A stretch of DNA of 64,000 nt from Luminiphilus sp. GTDB lineage: Bacteria; Pseudomonadota; Gammaproteobacteria; Pseudomonadales; Halieaceae. The DNA is taken from contig JAQWUD010000016.1 in NCBI GenBank assembly GCA_029242325.1, forward strand, positions 186,001 to 250,000. The letters run 5' to 3'. The notes beneath the pieces were generated by a model, which had not been told where the DNA came from, searched no databases, and worked only from the letters and a program-made list of their open reading frames with translations. Below, piece by piece: positions 9,382 to 20,211 of the stretch (positions within the stretch are counted from its first letter, which is position 1; the number at the start of each line of letters is the position of its first letter). The translations under genes were made by a program, and so were the position numbers.

Positions 9382-10856
9382 TGCGCCAGTGGTCAACCTG
9401 GGGCCTCGCTTTACTGGCAGGGATGCTGTTTCCTCTGGGATTGGCGCCCTTTGATATCTGGCCCATCGTTCCACTCAGTGCGGCCCTCCTCTACACCGTG
9501 CTGGTCAAGGCAGACAGGGAATCTCCATCAGGTTTAGGTTTAGGTTTCTGTTACGGCGTCGGATTTTTCAGCGTTGGCGTCTCATGGGTGTATGTCAGCA
9601 TTCATGTTTATGGCAACACTCCCATTTGGGTGGCCGTCTGTCTGACCGCCCTTTTCTGCAGTGGATTGGCGCTGCTCTTTTCGATGCAAAGCGGCCTCTT
9701 TCATCGCTTGGCAAGCCAGCACTGGGGATGGCGAAGCATTCAGTTTGCTTCGCTCTGGGTGCTCTTCGAATGGCTTAGAAGCTGGTTGCTAACGGGCTTT
9801 CCCTGGGCCTATGCAGGTTATGCGGCTCTCGATTCGCCAGTCTCGGGCTGGATTCCAGTATTGGGCGTATATGGCTTGTCATGGCTGCTGGTGTTATTGG
9901 GCTGTCTCTGGGTGGAAGCACTATTACGTCCGCGGATACCACTGCGCTGGGTCATTGCTACAACGAGCACCGGCATTATTGTGATGTCTGGCCTGTGGTT
10001 GCAGGGAGTAAATTGGTCCTCGCCCCTCGGAGAGCCGCTCAGGGTCGCTGCCATACAGCCCAATGTGCCACTCAAAGAGAAGTGGCAGCCAAGATATCGC
10101 TCTCAAATTCTTCACGACTTTGCCACGCTGACGGCCCAGTATGAGGAAGGTCACGACATTGTGATCTGGCCGGAATCAGCGCTGCCGGGCTACCGCGATC
10201 AACTCGAAGAGTTGCTGGATCAAGCGGATCGCCGCGGCCGGGACACCGAAACCACCCTCATTACCGGCTTGCCAACACGCGATGCGGCGGGGCGCTACAA
10301 CAGTATCATTGCGCTGGGTAAGGGCAGCGGCACCTACCACAAGCAGAAGCTGGTGCCCTTCGGTGAATATGTTCCAATGGAGAGGTGGCTGCGGGGCTTG
10401 ATCGGCTTTTTTGATCTGCCAATGTCTCAATTCACTGCCGGACCAACCGATCAGTATCCGCTCATTGCGGATGAAATTCTTCTGGCCAGTTTCATCTGTT
10501 ATGAGGTGGTCTATCCCGATTTCGTTCAATCGCAGAGCCGAGAGGCCGCAGTGCTCGTGACCATCAGCAATGACACCTGGTTCGGTGACACCTCAGGGCC
10601 ATGGCAGCACTTCCAAATGGCCCGCTATCGCGCGCGAGAGCTTGAACGCGACCTCGTGCGCAGCACTAATGACGGGGTCAGCGCCTTGATCAGCGCAGCC
10701 GGCGACGTTATCGCAGCGGCACCGCAGTTCACTGAAGCTGTCGTGACAGGAACGGTCCAGCCCAGAATCGGCCACACGCCCTTTGCTGCAACGGGCAGCT
10801 TACCGGTTCTGGTTTTTGCGTTGATCACGCTGGTATTGGGTCGAGACCGGCTTTAA
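9381..10856 (+). CDS. lnt: Apolipoprotein N-acyltransferase Lnt
   Basis: Lnt adds the third acyl chain to the N-terminal cysteine of outer-membrane lipoproteins, in the inner membrane. About six hydrophobic segments occupy residues 5-210, followed by the periplasmic nitrilase domain. The catalytic triad is visible: Glu265 in WPESALP, Lys323 in HKQKLVPFGEYVP and Cys373 in ICYEVVYPD. A GTG directly before the ATG (9378) would add one residue. The lipoproteins encoded nearby (LptE and the lipocalin, for example) are presumed substrates. Length 491. Confidence 0.96.
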   Translation: MRQWSTWGLALLAGMLFPLGLAPFDIWPIVPLSAALLYTVLVKADRESPSGLGLGFCYGVGFFSVGVSWVYVSIHVYGNTPIWVAVCLTALFCSGLALLFSMQSGLFHRLASQHWGWRSIQFASLWVLFEWLRSWLLTGFPWAYAGYAALDSPVSGWIPVLGVYGLSWLLVLLGCLWVEALLRPRIPLRWVIATTSTGIIVMSGLWLQGVNWSSPLGEPLRVAAIQPNVPLKEKWQPRYRSQILHDFATLTAQYEEGHDIVIWPESALPGYRDQLEELLDQADRRGRDTETTLITGLPTRDAAGRYNSIIALGKGSGTYHKQKLVPFGEYVPMERWLRGLIGFFDLPMSQFTAGPTDQYPLIADEILLASFICYEVVYPDFVQSQSREAAVLVTISNDTWFGDTSGPWQHFQMARYRARELERDLVRSTNDGVSALISAAGDVIAAAPQFTEAVVTGTVQPRIGHTPFAATGSLPVLVFALITLVLGRDRL

Positions 10857-10964
10857 TGCTGGTAAACTCCGCGTGTTCAACAGCGAGGCCATGAACCCAA
10901 CTGACCGTATTAGAGTAGTTGGCGGACTAGGCAAGTCTTTCAACACAGCCAGCATCGGGTAGAA

Positions 10965-13415
10965 ATGAGCCAGGAATACACACCGCAGACGCTTGAAGTC
11001 ACGCTACAGAAGGAGTGGTCTCAAACAGGCCGCTTTACTGTCCAGCAGGATGACGCTCGAGAGAAATTCTACTGTCTCGCGATGTTCCCGTACCCCAGCG
11101 GCAAATTGCACATGGGTCATGTCAGGAATTACACCATTGCCGATGTCATTGCCCGGTATCAACGCATGCAGGGGAAGAACGTATTGCAGCCAATGGGCTG
11201 GGATGCCTTCGGCCTACCTGCCGAAAATGCAGCCATCGCTAATAAGGTAGCCCCTGCCACTTGGACTCGGGAAAACATCGATCACATGCGCGCTCAGTTG
11301 CGGCGCCTAGGCTACGCCTATGACTGGGACCGGGAAATTGCAACCTGCGACCCAAAGTACTACCAGTGGGAGCAATGGTTCTTCACCCAACTCTACGAAC
11401 GAGGCCTGGTGTACAAAAAAATGGCAACGGTCAACTGGGATCCGGTGGATCAGACCGTGCTGGCCAACGAGCAAGTCATTGATGGACGCGGTTGGCGCTC
11501 GGGCGCAGTGGTTGAACGACGCGAGATTCCACAGTGGTTTATTCGCATCACTGCCTACGCGGAAGAGTTGCTGGAGAGTTTGGCTACCCTGGATGGCTGG
11601 CCTGAGGCCGTGCGCACCATGCAGCGGAACTGGATCGGAAAGAGCCGCGGCGTGAAGCTGGCGTTCGGATTAGATTCCCCGATTGCAAACCTTGATCGCA
11701 TCGAGGTCTATACCACTCGACCCGATACGCTCTATGGCGTGACCTACATCAGCCTTGCCGCTGAACATCCTATTACGCTGGCGCTGGCCGATAGCAATAC
11801 TGAACTCACCGACTTTATCGCCACCTGCAAGCAGTTATCGGTGGCAGAAGCCGACATGGCTCAAGCCGAGAAGCTAGGTATGGATACCGGCCTGCGTGCC
11901 ACACACCCCCTGACAGGTGAAGCAATCCCGGTGTGGGTGGCAAATTATGTGCTTATGGACTATGGGTCGGGTGCGGTGATGGCGGTGCCTGCTCACGATG
12001 AGCGGGATTGGGAATTTGCGCGCAAATATGCCCTGCCGATGAAGACGGTAGTCTGCGATTCAGACGGCAAGCCAGCCGATATATCGGATAACGCCTACGC
12101 GGAGCACGGCATACTGACCGCATCCGAGGAGTTTGATGGCTGCGACTTTGACCAGGCTTTTGAGGGAATTTCCGAGCGGCTGGAGGCCACAGCGATGGGC
12201 GAGACGACCACCCAGTTCCGACTCAGAGACTGGGGCGTATCGCGGCAACGCTACTGGGGAACGCCGATCCCTATGCTCAACCTCGAAGATGGGCGCGACA
12301 TTCCCATTCCAGCAGATCGCCTACCTTCATTATTACCAGAAGACGTAGCGATGGATGGCGTGGCATCGCCTATCAAGGCAAATCTCGAATGGCGCCAATT
12401 CGAGTTTGAGGGCCAGGCGTGTGAGCGCGAAACCGATACCTTCGACACGTTTGTACAGTCTTCTTGGTACTACGCACGCTTCACCTGCCCGCACTACGCA
12501 GAGGGCATGCTAGACAGTACCCAGGCCAATTATTGGCTACCGGTCGATCAATATGTCGGTGGAATCGAGCATGCTATTTTACATCTACTCTACTCCCGCT
12601 TCTTTCATAAGCTGATGCGAGACGCTGGTTTGGTGACAAGCGATGAGCCCTTCAAGCGACTGCTCACTCAGGGCATGGTGCTCAAAGACGGCATAAAAAT
12701 GTCCAAGTCCCGTGGCAATACGGTTGACCCACAAACCCTCATTGATCGCTATGGTGCGGATACTGTTCGTCTGTTCAGCATGTTTGCGGCACCGCCCGAG
12801 CAATCCCTCGAATGGTCCGACTCTGGCGTCGAAGGCGCCCACAGGTTTATCAAGCGCCTCTGGCGTCTGGTTCATGACTTCGGCTCGGCGGGCGAATCAG
12901 CGCTGCCCACTGCATTGAGCGCTGAACAAAAGAATCTGCGCCGAAAAATCCACGAGACCATCACCAAGGTCAATGATGACTATGGGCGCCGGCAGACTTT
13001 TAATACCGCTATTGCCGCGGTCATGGAGTTGTGTAACGAGCTGGGTCGTCATAGCAGCGAAAGCAGTGCTGATCGCGCAGTAATCTGTGAGGGTTTGCAC
13101 GCTGTGTTACTGATGCTATGGCCCATTACACCTCACATCGCTGAGCATCTTTGGCAGCAGTTGACGGGCGAGGCTTTCACAGAGGGCAGTTGGCCGGCGG
13201 TCGATGAGACAGCGCTTAATCGGGACGAACTCGAGATCGTAGTGCAGGTCAATGGTAAGGTCCGGGGTAAAGTCACGGTGCCGGCATCAGCCGATAGAGC
13301 TGAAATTGAGACGCTGGCGATCAATCAGGATAACGTTCAGCGCTTTCTCAATGACAAAACCGTCCGCAAGGTGATTGTAGTGCCGCAGAAACTGGTAAAT
13401 ATCGTCGCACAATGA
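10965..13415 (+). CDS. leuS: Leucyl-tRNA synthetase
   Basis: Class I aminoacyl-tRNA synthetase that charges tRNA-Leu. It has the HIGH-type motif in [14 protein letters not shown] near residue 50, the CP1 editing domain with [17 protein letters not shown], and the KMSKS signature in [16 protein letters not shown] near residue 580. The anticodon-binding domain and C-terminal region follow. Length 816, slightly shorter than E. coli (860) but intact. The ATG at 10965 follows a 108-bp intergenic gap in which no attenuator was recognised. Its stop overlaps lptE by 4 nt. Confidence 0.98.
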   Translation: MSQEYTPQTLEVTLQKEWSQTGRFTVQQDDAREKFYCLAMFPYPSGKLHMGHVRNYTIADVIARYQRMQGKNVLQPMGWDAFGLPAENAAIANKVAPATWTRENIDHMRAQLRRLGYAYDWDREIATCDPKYYQWEQWFFTQLYERGLVYKKMATVNWDPVDQTVLANEQVIDGRGWRSGAVVERREIPQWFIRITAYAEELLESLATLDGWPEAVRTMQRNWIGKSRGVKLAFGLDSPIANLDRIEVYTTRPDTLYGVTYISLAAEHPITLALADSNTELTDFIATCKQLSVAEADMAQAEKLGMDTGLRATHPLTGEAIPVWVANYVLMDYGSGAVMAVPAHDERDWEFARKYALPMKTVVCDSDGKPADISDNAYAEHGILTASEEFDGCDFDQAFEGISERLEATAMGETTTQFRLRDWGVSRQRYWGTPIPMLNLEDGRDIPIPADRLPSLLPEDVAMDGVASPIKANLEWRQFEFEGQACERETDTFDTFVQSSWYYARFTCPHYAEGMLDSTQANYWLPVDQYVGGIEHAILHLLYSRFFHKLMRDAGLVTSDEPFKRLLTQGMVLKDGIKMSKSRGNTVDPQTLIDRYGADTVRLFSMFAAPPEQSLEWSDSGVEGAHRFIKRLWRLVHDFGSAGESALPTALSAEQKNLRRKIHETITKVNDDYGRRQTFNTAIAAVMELCNELGRHSSESSADRAVICEGLHAVLLMLWPITPHIAEHLWQQLTGEAFTEGSWPAVDETALNRDELEIVVQVNGKVRGKVTVPASADRAEIETLAINQDNVQRFLNDKTVRKVIVVPQKLVNIVAQ

Positions 13416-13933
13416 CAGAACTCTCCCGAGACAAGCAGCATGCAGCGCGCAAAGGCATCTGGCTACTGACTGGCTTGCTGCTCCTGACAGGGTGCGGCTT
13501 TCAACTCAAGGGAAGTGACAGTAGCGACAGTGGGTTGTCTGGCGTAGCGGTTCGTCTCATCAGCAGTCAACCTCGCGCCGAACTCACCAGGGAAGTGACT
13601 CGAGAACTGAGCGCCAGCGGCGCAGTACTGGCAGACAGCAATACGGCCAGGCTCTCGCTCACCATCCAACCCGAGCAGTTCACACAGCGCAATGTTTCGC
13701 TCACTGCGCAGGCGCGTGCTGCCGAGCTAGAACTGACGCTGTCTGCGAGCTTTATCTTGCAGCAATCCGGACGAGACCCGATTGATGCCACCGCTAACGT
13801 CAGCCGTCAGATGCTGAATGACCCGCGCAACGTTGTGGGCAAAACTGAAGAACTGCGGTTGCTCCGGGCAGAAATGAGACAGGACCTGGCGGCACAAATC
13901 GTCCGCCGAGCGAGCCGCAGCCTGCCCGACTGA
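13412..13933 (+). CDS. lptE: LPS-assembly lipoprotein LptE
   Basis: LptE forms the plug of the LptD/LptE outer-membrane complex that inserts lipopolysaccharide. The 173-residue product has a lipoprotein signal with lipobox LLTG-C (Cys28), followed at once by GFQLKG, a hallmark of LptE. The remainder is a small alpha/beta domain. It starts with ATG overlapping the leuS stop and its own stop overlaps the holA start. The gene order leuS-lptE-holA is the standard gammaproteobacterial one and supports the call despite weak sequence conservation. Confidence 0.92.
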   Translation: MTELSRDKQHAARKGIWLLTGLLLLTGCGFQLKGSDSSDSGLSGVAVRLISSQPRAELTREVTRELSASGAVLADSNTARLSLTIQPEQFTQRNVSLTAQARAAELELTLSASFILQQSGRDPIDATANVSRQMLNDPRNVVGKTEELRLLRAEMRQDLAAQIVRRASRSLPD

Positions 13934-14967
13934 TGCAACTCAAACCCGAGCAACTGGAAACTCACCTTGCTGGCACACTGGCGACCTGTTACCTCATTTC
14001 AGGTGATGAGCCTTTACTCGCTCAGGAATCTGCCGATGCTATCCGGCAGGCAGCGCGAGCGAGTGGCTGCAACGAACGCCAACGGATCCATATTGCAAAT
14101 AAGGATGACTGGCTCACGCTAGGACACAGCGCTGGCTCTTTATCGTTATTTTCTGACCGAAAGCTCATCGAGGTATTCCTGCCCACCGGCAAGCCCGGTG
14201 CTGAAGGTAGCAGAGCGTTACAGGAATACCTCACTGGCGAATCTGAAGATGTTTTGCTGATTGTCAGCGGACGTATCGATAAACAATCTCAGAAGAGCAA
14301 ATGGTATTCGGCGCTCGATCGTGCCGGCGTGGTCGTGCCCATCTGGCCTGTCTCACCAGCAGAATTGCCTGCCTGGATCGCGGCGCGAATGAAAACGGCA
14401 GGACTATCAGGCGAAAGAGAGGCTGTCGCGCTGCTCGCCGAGCGAATGGAGGGTAATCTCCTTGCAGCCGCCCAAGAAATTGAGAAACTCCGCTTGCTTC
14501 ACGGTGAGCAGCGTATCACCGCGGACATGATCGCCGACACGGTGTCCGACAACGCTCGTTACGACGCGTTCAGGCTGGTCGATGTGGCACTCTCTGGGGA
14601 TGCGCGAGGCGCCTTGAGAACGCTGAGGGGACTGAGGGCAGAAGCGATACAACCACCTGTCCTACTGTGGGCCGTCGCCAGAGAGGTTCGCCTGCTGGCG
14701 GATCTCAAGCGCGATGTGGCCGATGGCACGCCCATCAATAGTGCGTTGACTCAGCGAGGCGTGTGGCGCAGTCGACAAGCGATGGTGCGGTCAGCCACTC
14801 AGCGTCTTTCCGGCCGCGATCTCGCAGAGATGCAAGCTCTGAGTTTTCAGGCTGATGGCGCCAGTAAAGGTTTTCTGGCTGGCGAACCCTGGAGTCTACT
14901 AGAGAGCCTCATGGTGGTAATGGCTCAGGGATTGCCCGTCGACAGCAGGAGTGAACGCCTCGCGTAG
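13933..14967 (+). CDS. holA: DNA polymerase III subunit delta
   Basis: The delta subunit of the clamp loader opens the beta sliding clamp during DNA replication. The 344-residue protein carries the family features CYLISGDEPLLAQESADAIR at the N-terminus and EKLRLLHGEQRITADMIADTV in the middle, with the helical C-terminal collar domain after it. The ATG overlaps the lptE stop (TGATG). Its 3' end overlaps the convergent transporter gene by 43 bp. Confidence 0.94.
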   Translation: MQLKPEQLETHLAGTLATCYLISGDEPLLAQESADAIRQAARASGCNERQRIHIANKDDWLTLGHSAGSLSLFSDRKLIEVFLPTGKPGAEGSRALQEYLTGESEDVLLIVSGRIDKQSQKSKWYSALDRAGVVVPIWPVSPAELPAWIAARMKTAGLSGEREAVALLAERMEGNLLAAAQEIEKLRLLHGEQRITADMIADTVSDNARYDAFRLVDVALSGDARGALRTLRGLRAEAIQPPVLLWAVAREVRLLADLKRDVADGTPINSALTQRGVWRSRQAMVRSATQRLSGRDLAEMQALSFQADGASKGFLAGEPWSLLESLMVVMAQGLPVDSRSERLA

Positions 14968-16187
14968 AGTGTGAGCACCAGGCCCAGACCCATCGTCCCC
15001 GCAAGCAGCGATACCAGAGCAAAGCCATACCCATCTACGCCCGCACCGAGTGCCGCTGCGCCCAGTGCGGGTGCCCCCATCGCCAGCATAGTCCAGACAC
15101 TCATCACCCGCCCGCGGTACTCTCTCTCGGCAGTCAGCTGTATCAGGGTCTGCGATCCTGTGCCGGCGACTGTCGTCACCACGCTCAAGCAGGATACCCA
15201 CACGGCCATACCAGCCATGCCCGAGAACCACTGCAAACTGATGAGGCTCAGACTGGCCAGTCCGATCGCAGCGCACACCAATGCCAAAAGTCGACCCAGC
15301 TGTGCTGCCTGCCGACTCACCAGCAAACCGCCCAACACCGAACCGAAGCCGGCCATGGCCACCAGAACAGCCAACTCTGCCGACCCTCCCTGCAGCACAT
15401 GACCTGACAGTGCTGGCAGCAACTCGATAATCGTGCGCCCCAGTAGGCCGTTGAGTGCAGTCAGTGCAAGAAGGAGCCGCAAATCGGCGCGTTGCAGCAA
15501 GTGCCTGAAACCGGCAACCAACTGCTGTGGATATGAGGTTTGCGGCCCGTCAGGAGGATCCCAGGCTATGGACAATCGCGTGAGTCCCAGAAAAGAGATC
15601 GCGAACATGAGCATGGCAGCCAACCACGCCGCAGTAATATCCAGCTGGGCAACCAATGCAGCACCCATTGCTGGCCCGACCATGCGCGCTATATTGAAAG
15701 ACATCGCGGAGTAACCCACCGCACTGGGCAGTGCCTCGCGAGAGACCAACAGAGGCACCAGCGCCAATCGCATCGGAGAGTGAAGTGAAGTCGCCACACC
15801 CAGAGTGGCTGCCAAGACAACCAGCATGGTGCGGTCGTATACACCCATCCATGCGGTCCCGGCACCCATCAGGGTGATTACACTGTGAATGACCATTGAC
15901 AATCGCAGCCCCTGCCTTGGATTGACCCGATCTGACAGAATGCCAAACCACGGTGACAGGAACAGGGCAGGGGCAAGCATCAGTGCCCCGACGATACCAA
16001 CCCAGGTAGCGGAATGAGTCAGGTCCCAAGCGCTCCATCCCAGCAGGAAGCGCAGCAACCAGGCCCCCATGCTGGAAAACCAGCTGGCCGGGTAATAGCG
16101 CCGAAATCGTGCATCTGCAAGCGCCGATTGGTGCACCTGTCGCTTTTCGCGACAGTCTGAAAAATTCTTTCTTGATTTTTTAACCAT
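14925..16187 (-). CDS. MFS transporter, EntS/MFS_3-like
   Basis: A major facilitator superfamily permease with about 12 membrane segments, resembling the exporter subgroup of EntS. The conserved loop after segment 2 reads FGILSDRVNPRQG. The ATG at 16187 gives 420 residues with a basic cytosolic N-terminus (MVKKSRKN...). The frame is open up to 16253, but that would put a LexA box inside the coding region. The box lies 10 bp upstream of the ATG, shared with imuA in the other direction, so SOS control is plausible. The substrate cannot be inferred. The 3' end overlaps holA. Confidence 0.8.
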   Translation of the reverse strand: MVKKSRKNFSDCREKRQVHQSALADARFRRYYPASWFSSMGAWLLRFLLGWSAWDLTHSATWVGIVGALMLAPALFLSPWFGILSDRVNPRQGLRLSMVIHSVITLMGAGTAWMGVYDRTMLVVLAATLGVATSLHSPMRLALVPLLVSREALPSAVGYSAMSFNIARMVGPAMGAALVAQLDITAAWLAAMLMFAISFLGLTRLSIAWDPPDGPQTSYPQQLVAGFRHLLQRADLRLLLALTALNGLLGRTIIELLPALSGHVLQGGSAELAVLVAMAGFGSVLGGLLVSRQAAQLGRLLALVCAAIGLASLSLISLQWFSGMAGMAVWVSCLSVVTTVAGTGSQTLIQLTAEREYRGRVMSVWTMLAMGAPALGAAALGAGVDGYGFALVSLLAGTMGLGLVLTLYARRSLLLSTGNP

Positions 16188-16196
16188 GCTCAAATA

Positions 16197-16212
16197 CTGT
16201 CTATTTATACAG
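16197..16212. promoter_or_regulatory. LexA (SOS) box between MFS gene and imuA
   Basis: CTGTCTATTTATACAG matches the gammaproteobacterial LexA consensus CTGT-N8-ACAG exactly. It sits 85 bp before the imuA ATG and 9 bp before the ATG of the divergent MFS gene, so it could repress both. Confidence 0.85.
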
Positions 16213-16297
16213 TGTTTGAACTGCTGTAGCCGAACCACCAGCAGATTTCGCATCAGCGACGGTGATCAAGGGCAGCAACATGTCATAGGAGTGCATC

Positions 16298-17074
16298 ATG
16301 AATTATCTACTGGAAGATATTTTCCGCCGTGCCGACACGTGGCAAGGCATGGGCCAATACGGTATGGGTCCCTCTGGTATCGGTCAACAAAATCGTGTTT
16401 TTCTGCATCCCAATGTCGCCGCCGCGAACGCTGAGGCACACATTGTGCACGGCGTCAAAACCGGCTTTGATGTACTGGATGCGCAACTTTATAACAGGGG
16501 ATGGCCACCAGGGGGATGCGTCGAGGTTATCAGCGATCAGTGTGGATTGGATGCCATGGGGGTTTTTATGCCCACAATGAAAGTCCTATCCGGCCAAGAG
16601 CGCTGGCAAGTATTTATTGATCCCCCCTACACACCCTATGCACCGCTCCTTGCAAACGAAGGTATCGATCTTCAGGAAATCATGCTGGTTCATCCGCGAA
16701 ATCGTGAAGAAGTGCTGTGGTCAATTGAGCAGGCTTTGCGCAGTACCACTTGCAGTGCCGTATTTGCCTGGCTTGGCGCCACACATTACCGATACGCGGA
16801 GCTGCGCAAAATACAGTTGGCAGCGGCCAGTCATGACACGCTCGCCGTACTATTTCGCTCTTCTGAAGCGCTGGAGCAAACCTCCCCTGCCAGTCTGAAG
16901 ATTCAGATTGACGGCTACCGTCAGATCAAAATTCTCAAACAACGGGGTGGAAGCCAGAGCCCAACCATTCCACTACCCATGGATGAGTCACTGTCTGATA
17001 CTTCTCCCACGTGGGTATCGCTAGAGCCATTGCAAACACTTCCCCAGCATGCAGATTGCCGGCCTTCTGCCTGA
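16298..17074 (+). CDS. imuA: Translesion synthesis accessory protein ImuA
   Basis: ImuA is a RecA/SulA-like protein that works with ImuB and DnaE2 in SOS mutagenesis. The 258-residue product contains the family stretch TGFDVLDAQLYNRGWPPGGCVEVIS (near residues 57-80). The RecA-type Walker A lysine/threonine is missing there, as usual for the family. The ATG at 16298 has AGGAG 6 nt upstream. A perfect LexA box lies 85 bp upstream. Unlike the common imuA-imuB-dnaE2 operon, imuB is 5.2 kb away. Identification rests on the central motif and the genomic setting; SulA-like is the alternative label. Confidence 0.82.
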   Translation: MNYLLEDIFRRADTWQGMGQYGMGPSGIGQQNRVFLHPNVAAANAEAHIVHGVKTGFDVLDAQLYNRGWPPGGCVEVISDQCGLDAMGVFMPTMKVLSGQERWQVFIDPPYTPYAPLLANEGIDLQEIMLVHPRNREEVLWSIEQALRSTTCSAVFAWLGATHYRYAELRKIQLAAASHDTLAVLFRSSEALEQTSPASLKIQIDGYRQIKILKQRGGSQSPTIPLPMDESLSDTSPTWVSLEPLQTLPQHADCRPSA

Positions 17075-17176
17075 ACCGCGGCCCATCTCTGCCAAACAGC
17101 AGCTGACAATATTGGGTGGCATCAATGGCAGAGAGCCGCTATCCTTGCGCCCGCTTCTCATCATACTCAGACTGCC

Positions 17177-17626
17177 ATGCAGGACTTTCCCCATTATTAT
17201 CGCTGCGTCGCGACCGCAAACGCCGACCAATCCCGAGTGCGTATCTCCAGTAACGGACTGGAGGATCTAAGCACCGACGTTCCTACAGAGTTCGGCGGTC
17301 CAGGCGACCAGTGGTCACCGGAGGCACTGCTGATTGCGGCCGTAGCAGACTGTTTTGTGCTGACCTTTCGCGCTATGGCCAAACCGTCGCGAGTCACCTG
17401 GTATGCGCTGGACTGCGATGCAACAGGTACTTTGGAGCGCGCCGATCGCTCTACTCGATTTACCGAGATTCAACTCTCTGTTCGCATCAGTATCCCCGAT
17501 GATTTGGAAGAGGAAAAAGTACTGCGCGTTCTGAAAAAGGCGGAGGAAAACTGCCTCATTACAAATTCGCTAACCGCAACAGTGACGCTGAATACCGATA
17601 TCACTCGTCAATCTTCTGCCGTTTGA
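17177..17626 (+). CDS. OsmC/Ohr family peroxiredoxin-like protein
   Basis: An OsmC-fold protein (149 residues). This family reduces organic hydroperoxides through two cysteines. Both are visible: one in AVADCFVLTFRAMA near residue 59 and one in AEENCLITNSL near 127. The N-terminus lacks features of the Ohr branch, so a general OsmC label is safer. It is 102 bp downstream of imuA in the same direction and precedes a bidirectional terminator facing katG, so two peroxide-handling genes are neighbours here. Confidence 0.85.
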   Translation: MQDFPHYYRCVATANADQSRVRISSNGLEDLSTDVPTEFGGPGDQWSPEALLIAAVADCFVLTFRAMAKPSRVTWYALDCDATGTLERADRSTRFTEIQLSVRISIPDDLEEEKVLRVLKKAEENCLITNSLTATVTLNTDITRQSSAV

Positions 17627-17680
17627 AGATCATCATTCAGTACTGATTGGGGTTAGCGTAGCAAACGGCCACAACCAGAG

Positions 17681-17713
17681 TAAAAAAAGCCCCGCCTATG
17701 CGGGGCTTTTTCT
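17681..17713. terminator. Bidirectional terminator between osmC-like gene and katG
   Basis: The stem AGCCCCGC / GCGGGGCT with loop CTAT is flanked by an A-run on the left and a T-run on the right, so it works as an intrinsic terminator for both convergent genes. Confidence 0.92.
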
Positions 17714-17731
17714 TATACATTCCTTGGCCAA

Positions 17732-19996
17732 TTACTGGGCCACACTCACCACGACATTGCCGGAGTCTTCGATATCGAAACGATCCGCATCCATCACCTT
17801 GGTCCAGGCACTGGCAAAGTCCTTGATGAAGCGCTGACGACTCTCGTCAAAAGCATAGAACTCAACAACCGCTCGCAACTCCGAGTTGGATCCAAATACC
17901 AGATCAAACTCTGTCGCAGTCCACTTGAGATCTCCTGTTTGACGATCACGCCCTTCGAAAACATAGGCTTCTCCCGAAGGCCCCCATGCGGTGCTCATAT
18001 CGAGCAGATTGACAAAAAAGTCATTACTCAACACACCGGGCCGATCGGTCAGCACGCCGTTATTGCTGACACCCGCGTTGGCATTCATGGCACGCAGACC
18101 GCCCAACAACACCGTCATTTCGGACACGGTGAGGTTAAGCATGTCTGCCTTGTCGATGAGGGCCTGAGCCGGCGTCATGAACCCTAGGTCGGCCATGTAA
18201 TTACGGAAACCGTCGTGACGCGGCTCCAACACTGACATAGAGACGACGTCTACAGATCCTTCGGTCGCATCTACTCGCCCTGAGGTAAAAGGAATCGATA
18301 CCTCAACGCCGAACTCTGCTGCCGCCTGCTCAACACCCACGTTACCCGCCAGCACTATTACATCCGCCAGAGATATCTGTTTGCCACGAGACAACCCACT
18401 GTTGAAGTCGCCCTGCACATTTTCCAGTGCCGAGATCACTTCAGACAATGAAGCCGGATCGTTAATCGCCCATTGATTTTGGGGCGCCAGGCGAATGCGG
18501 GCACCATTAGCCCCACCGCGCATGTCTGTGCCACGGAACGTCGAGGCGGATGCCCATGCACTGCTCACCAGCTGCGTATTGGTCAACCCACTGTCAGCAA
18601 TTGCCGCCTTGAGCTTAACAATGTCGCTATCACCTGCCAGCTTGTAATCACGCTCGGGCAAGGGATCCTGCCAGGCCAGAACTTCTGCGGGGACATCGTC
18701 TCCCAGATAGCGAATCTTCGGCCCCATATCTCGATGGGTCAGCTTGAACCACGCTTTGGCAAACGCCAGCTCAAATTCCTCGGGGTTTGACAAAAACCGT
18801 TGCGAAATCTCGCGGTAACTGGGATCAAACTTAAGGGACAGATCCGTGGTAAGCATAACCGGTGCGTGTGAAACATCTGCACGGTGCGCATCAGGCACTG
18901 TGCCCACCGCCGCACCGTCCTTTGGCTGCCACTGTAAAGCGCCCGCCGGGCTGCGCGTCTGGTCCCACTCGTAGGCAAACAAGTTCGCGAGGTACATCAT
19001 GGACCACTGGGTAGGTGTCGCCGTCCAAGCACCCTCAAGACCTGAGGTCACTGTATCTTCAGCATTACCTTTCCCGCACGTGTTCTTCCACCCAAACCCC
19101 TGCTCAGCAATCGCCTCACCCGTGGGTTCGGGACCGACACAGTCGTCAGGTTTATGCGCGCCGTGCGCTTTCCCAAAAGAATGTCCACCCGCAATCAGCG
19201 CGACGGTTTCCTCATCGTTCATTGCCATGCGGCCGAACGTCTCGCGGATGTCATGTGCCGCTAGCACAGGATCAGAGTTACCGTTAGGGCCTTCTGGGTT
19301 CACATAAATGAGCCCCATCTGCACTGCGGCAAGGCCTGTGCGCAACTGCCTGCCTTCAGCGTAGCGCTCGTCCGCCAACATCTTGGCCTCAGGGCCCCAA
19401 TAAACCCACTCAGGTTCCCAGTCATCCGTGCGGCCTCCTGCAAAGCCAAAGGTTTTGAAGCCCATATTTTCCATCGCCACATTACCCGCGAGCACCATCA
19501 GATCGGCCCATGAAATCTGGTTGCCATGCTTTTGCTTGATGGACCATAGCAAGCGACGGGCTTTGTCAAGATTGCCATTGTCGGGCCAGCTGTTGAGCGG
19601 CTCAAAACGTTGCTGTCCGCCATCGGCTCCGCCGCGACCATCTGTGGTGCGGTAAGTGCCCGCACTGTGCCAAGCCATCCGGACAAAAAACGGACCGTAG
19701 TTACCGTAATCGGCAGGCCACCAAGGCTGCGAGGTGGTCAGCGTGTCATTGATATCGGCCTTAAGGGCTTCAAGATCAAGTCGTGCAAACTCTGCCGCGT
19801 AATCAAAATCCTCACCCAAAGGGTTCGTGCTTCGCTCATTCTGTCGCAAAGGCGACAGATCGAGGCTGGCAGGCCACCAGGCCTGAGTACTTTTAGGCGT
19901 ACTGCGCGCCACTGATTCTACAACCGGCAGGGCTACCAAGGCCGCCGCCAGCGCAGTGTGCACGATCGCCGTTCTCATTAACGTTACTTTCATCAT
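17732..19996 (-). CDS. katG: Catalase-peroxidase, exported form
   Basis: Bifunctional heme catalase-peroxidase that removes hydrogen peroxide. The distal residues Arg106, Trp109 and His110 are in [12 protein letters not shown], the adduct tyrosine in [10 protein letters not shown], and the proximal histidine in [11 protein letters not shown] second, non-heme peroxidase-like half follows. At 754 residues it is longer than cytosolic KatG because of an N-terminal hydrophobic signal peptide (about residues 8-31, ending VESVARS), which suggests periplasmic export, like KatP/KatG2. A double ATG follows GAGGA by 4-7 nt. It shares a terminator with the OsmC-like gene. Confidence 0.95.
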   Translation of the reverse strand: MMKVTLMRTAIVHTALAAALVALPVVESVARSTPKSTQAWWPASLDLSPLRQNERSTNPLGEDFDYAAEFARLDLEALKADINDTLTTSQPWWPADYGNYGPFFVRMAWHSAGTYRTTDGRGGADGGQQRFEPLNSWPDNGNLDKARRLLWSIKQKHGNQISWADLMVLAGNVAMENMGFKTFGFAGGRTDDWEPEWVYWGPEAKMLADERYAEGRQLRTGLAAVQMGLIYVNPEGPNGNSDPVLAAHDIRETFGRMAMNDEETVALIAGGHSFGKAHGAHKPDDCVGPEPTGEAIAEQGFGWKNTCGKGNAEDTVTSGLEGAWTATPTQWSMMYLANLFAYEWDQTRSPAGALQWQPKDGAAVGTVPDAHRADVSHAPVMLTTDLSLKFDPSYREISQRFLSNPEEFELAFAKAWFKLTHRDMGPKIRYLGDDVPAEVLAWQDPLPERDYKLAGDSDIVKLKAAIADSGLTNTQLVSSAWASASTFRGTDMRGGANGARIRLAPQNQWAINDPASLSEVISALENVQGDFNSGLSRGKQISLADVIVLAGNVGVEQAAAEFGVEVSIPFTSGRVDATEGSVDVVSMSVLEPRHDGFRNYMADLGFMTPAQALIDKADMLNLTVSEMTVLLGGLRAMNANAGVSNNGVLTDRPGVLSNDFFVNLLDMSTAWGPSGEAYVFEGRDRQTGDLKWTATEFDLVFGSNSELRAVVEFYAFDESRQRFIKDFASAWTKVMDADRFDIEDSGNVVVSVAQ

Positions 19997-20211
19997 GCTG
20001 TCCTCAATTGATGATTCTTACCTCAGACGATACTGTAGTCATTCTGGGGTAACATTGAAAAGATGATTGTTTAAGAAACTTCCATCGTTTTTTTCGATGG
20101 CAGGGAGGGCCAGATGTGCAAGGTCACTGCACCCGCACCACTGCTATTGGCGTAGACCCCCGCACTCAGGGAGAACCAAGCAAGCTCCTTCCCTGCCGCT
20201 ATCGGAGCGCT

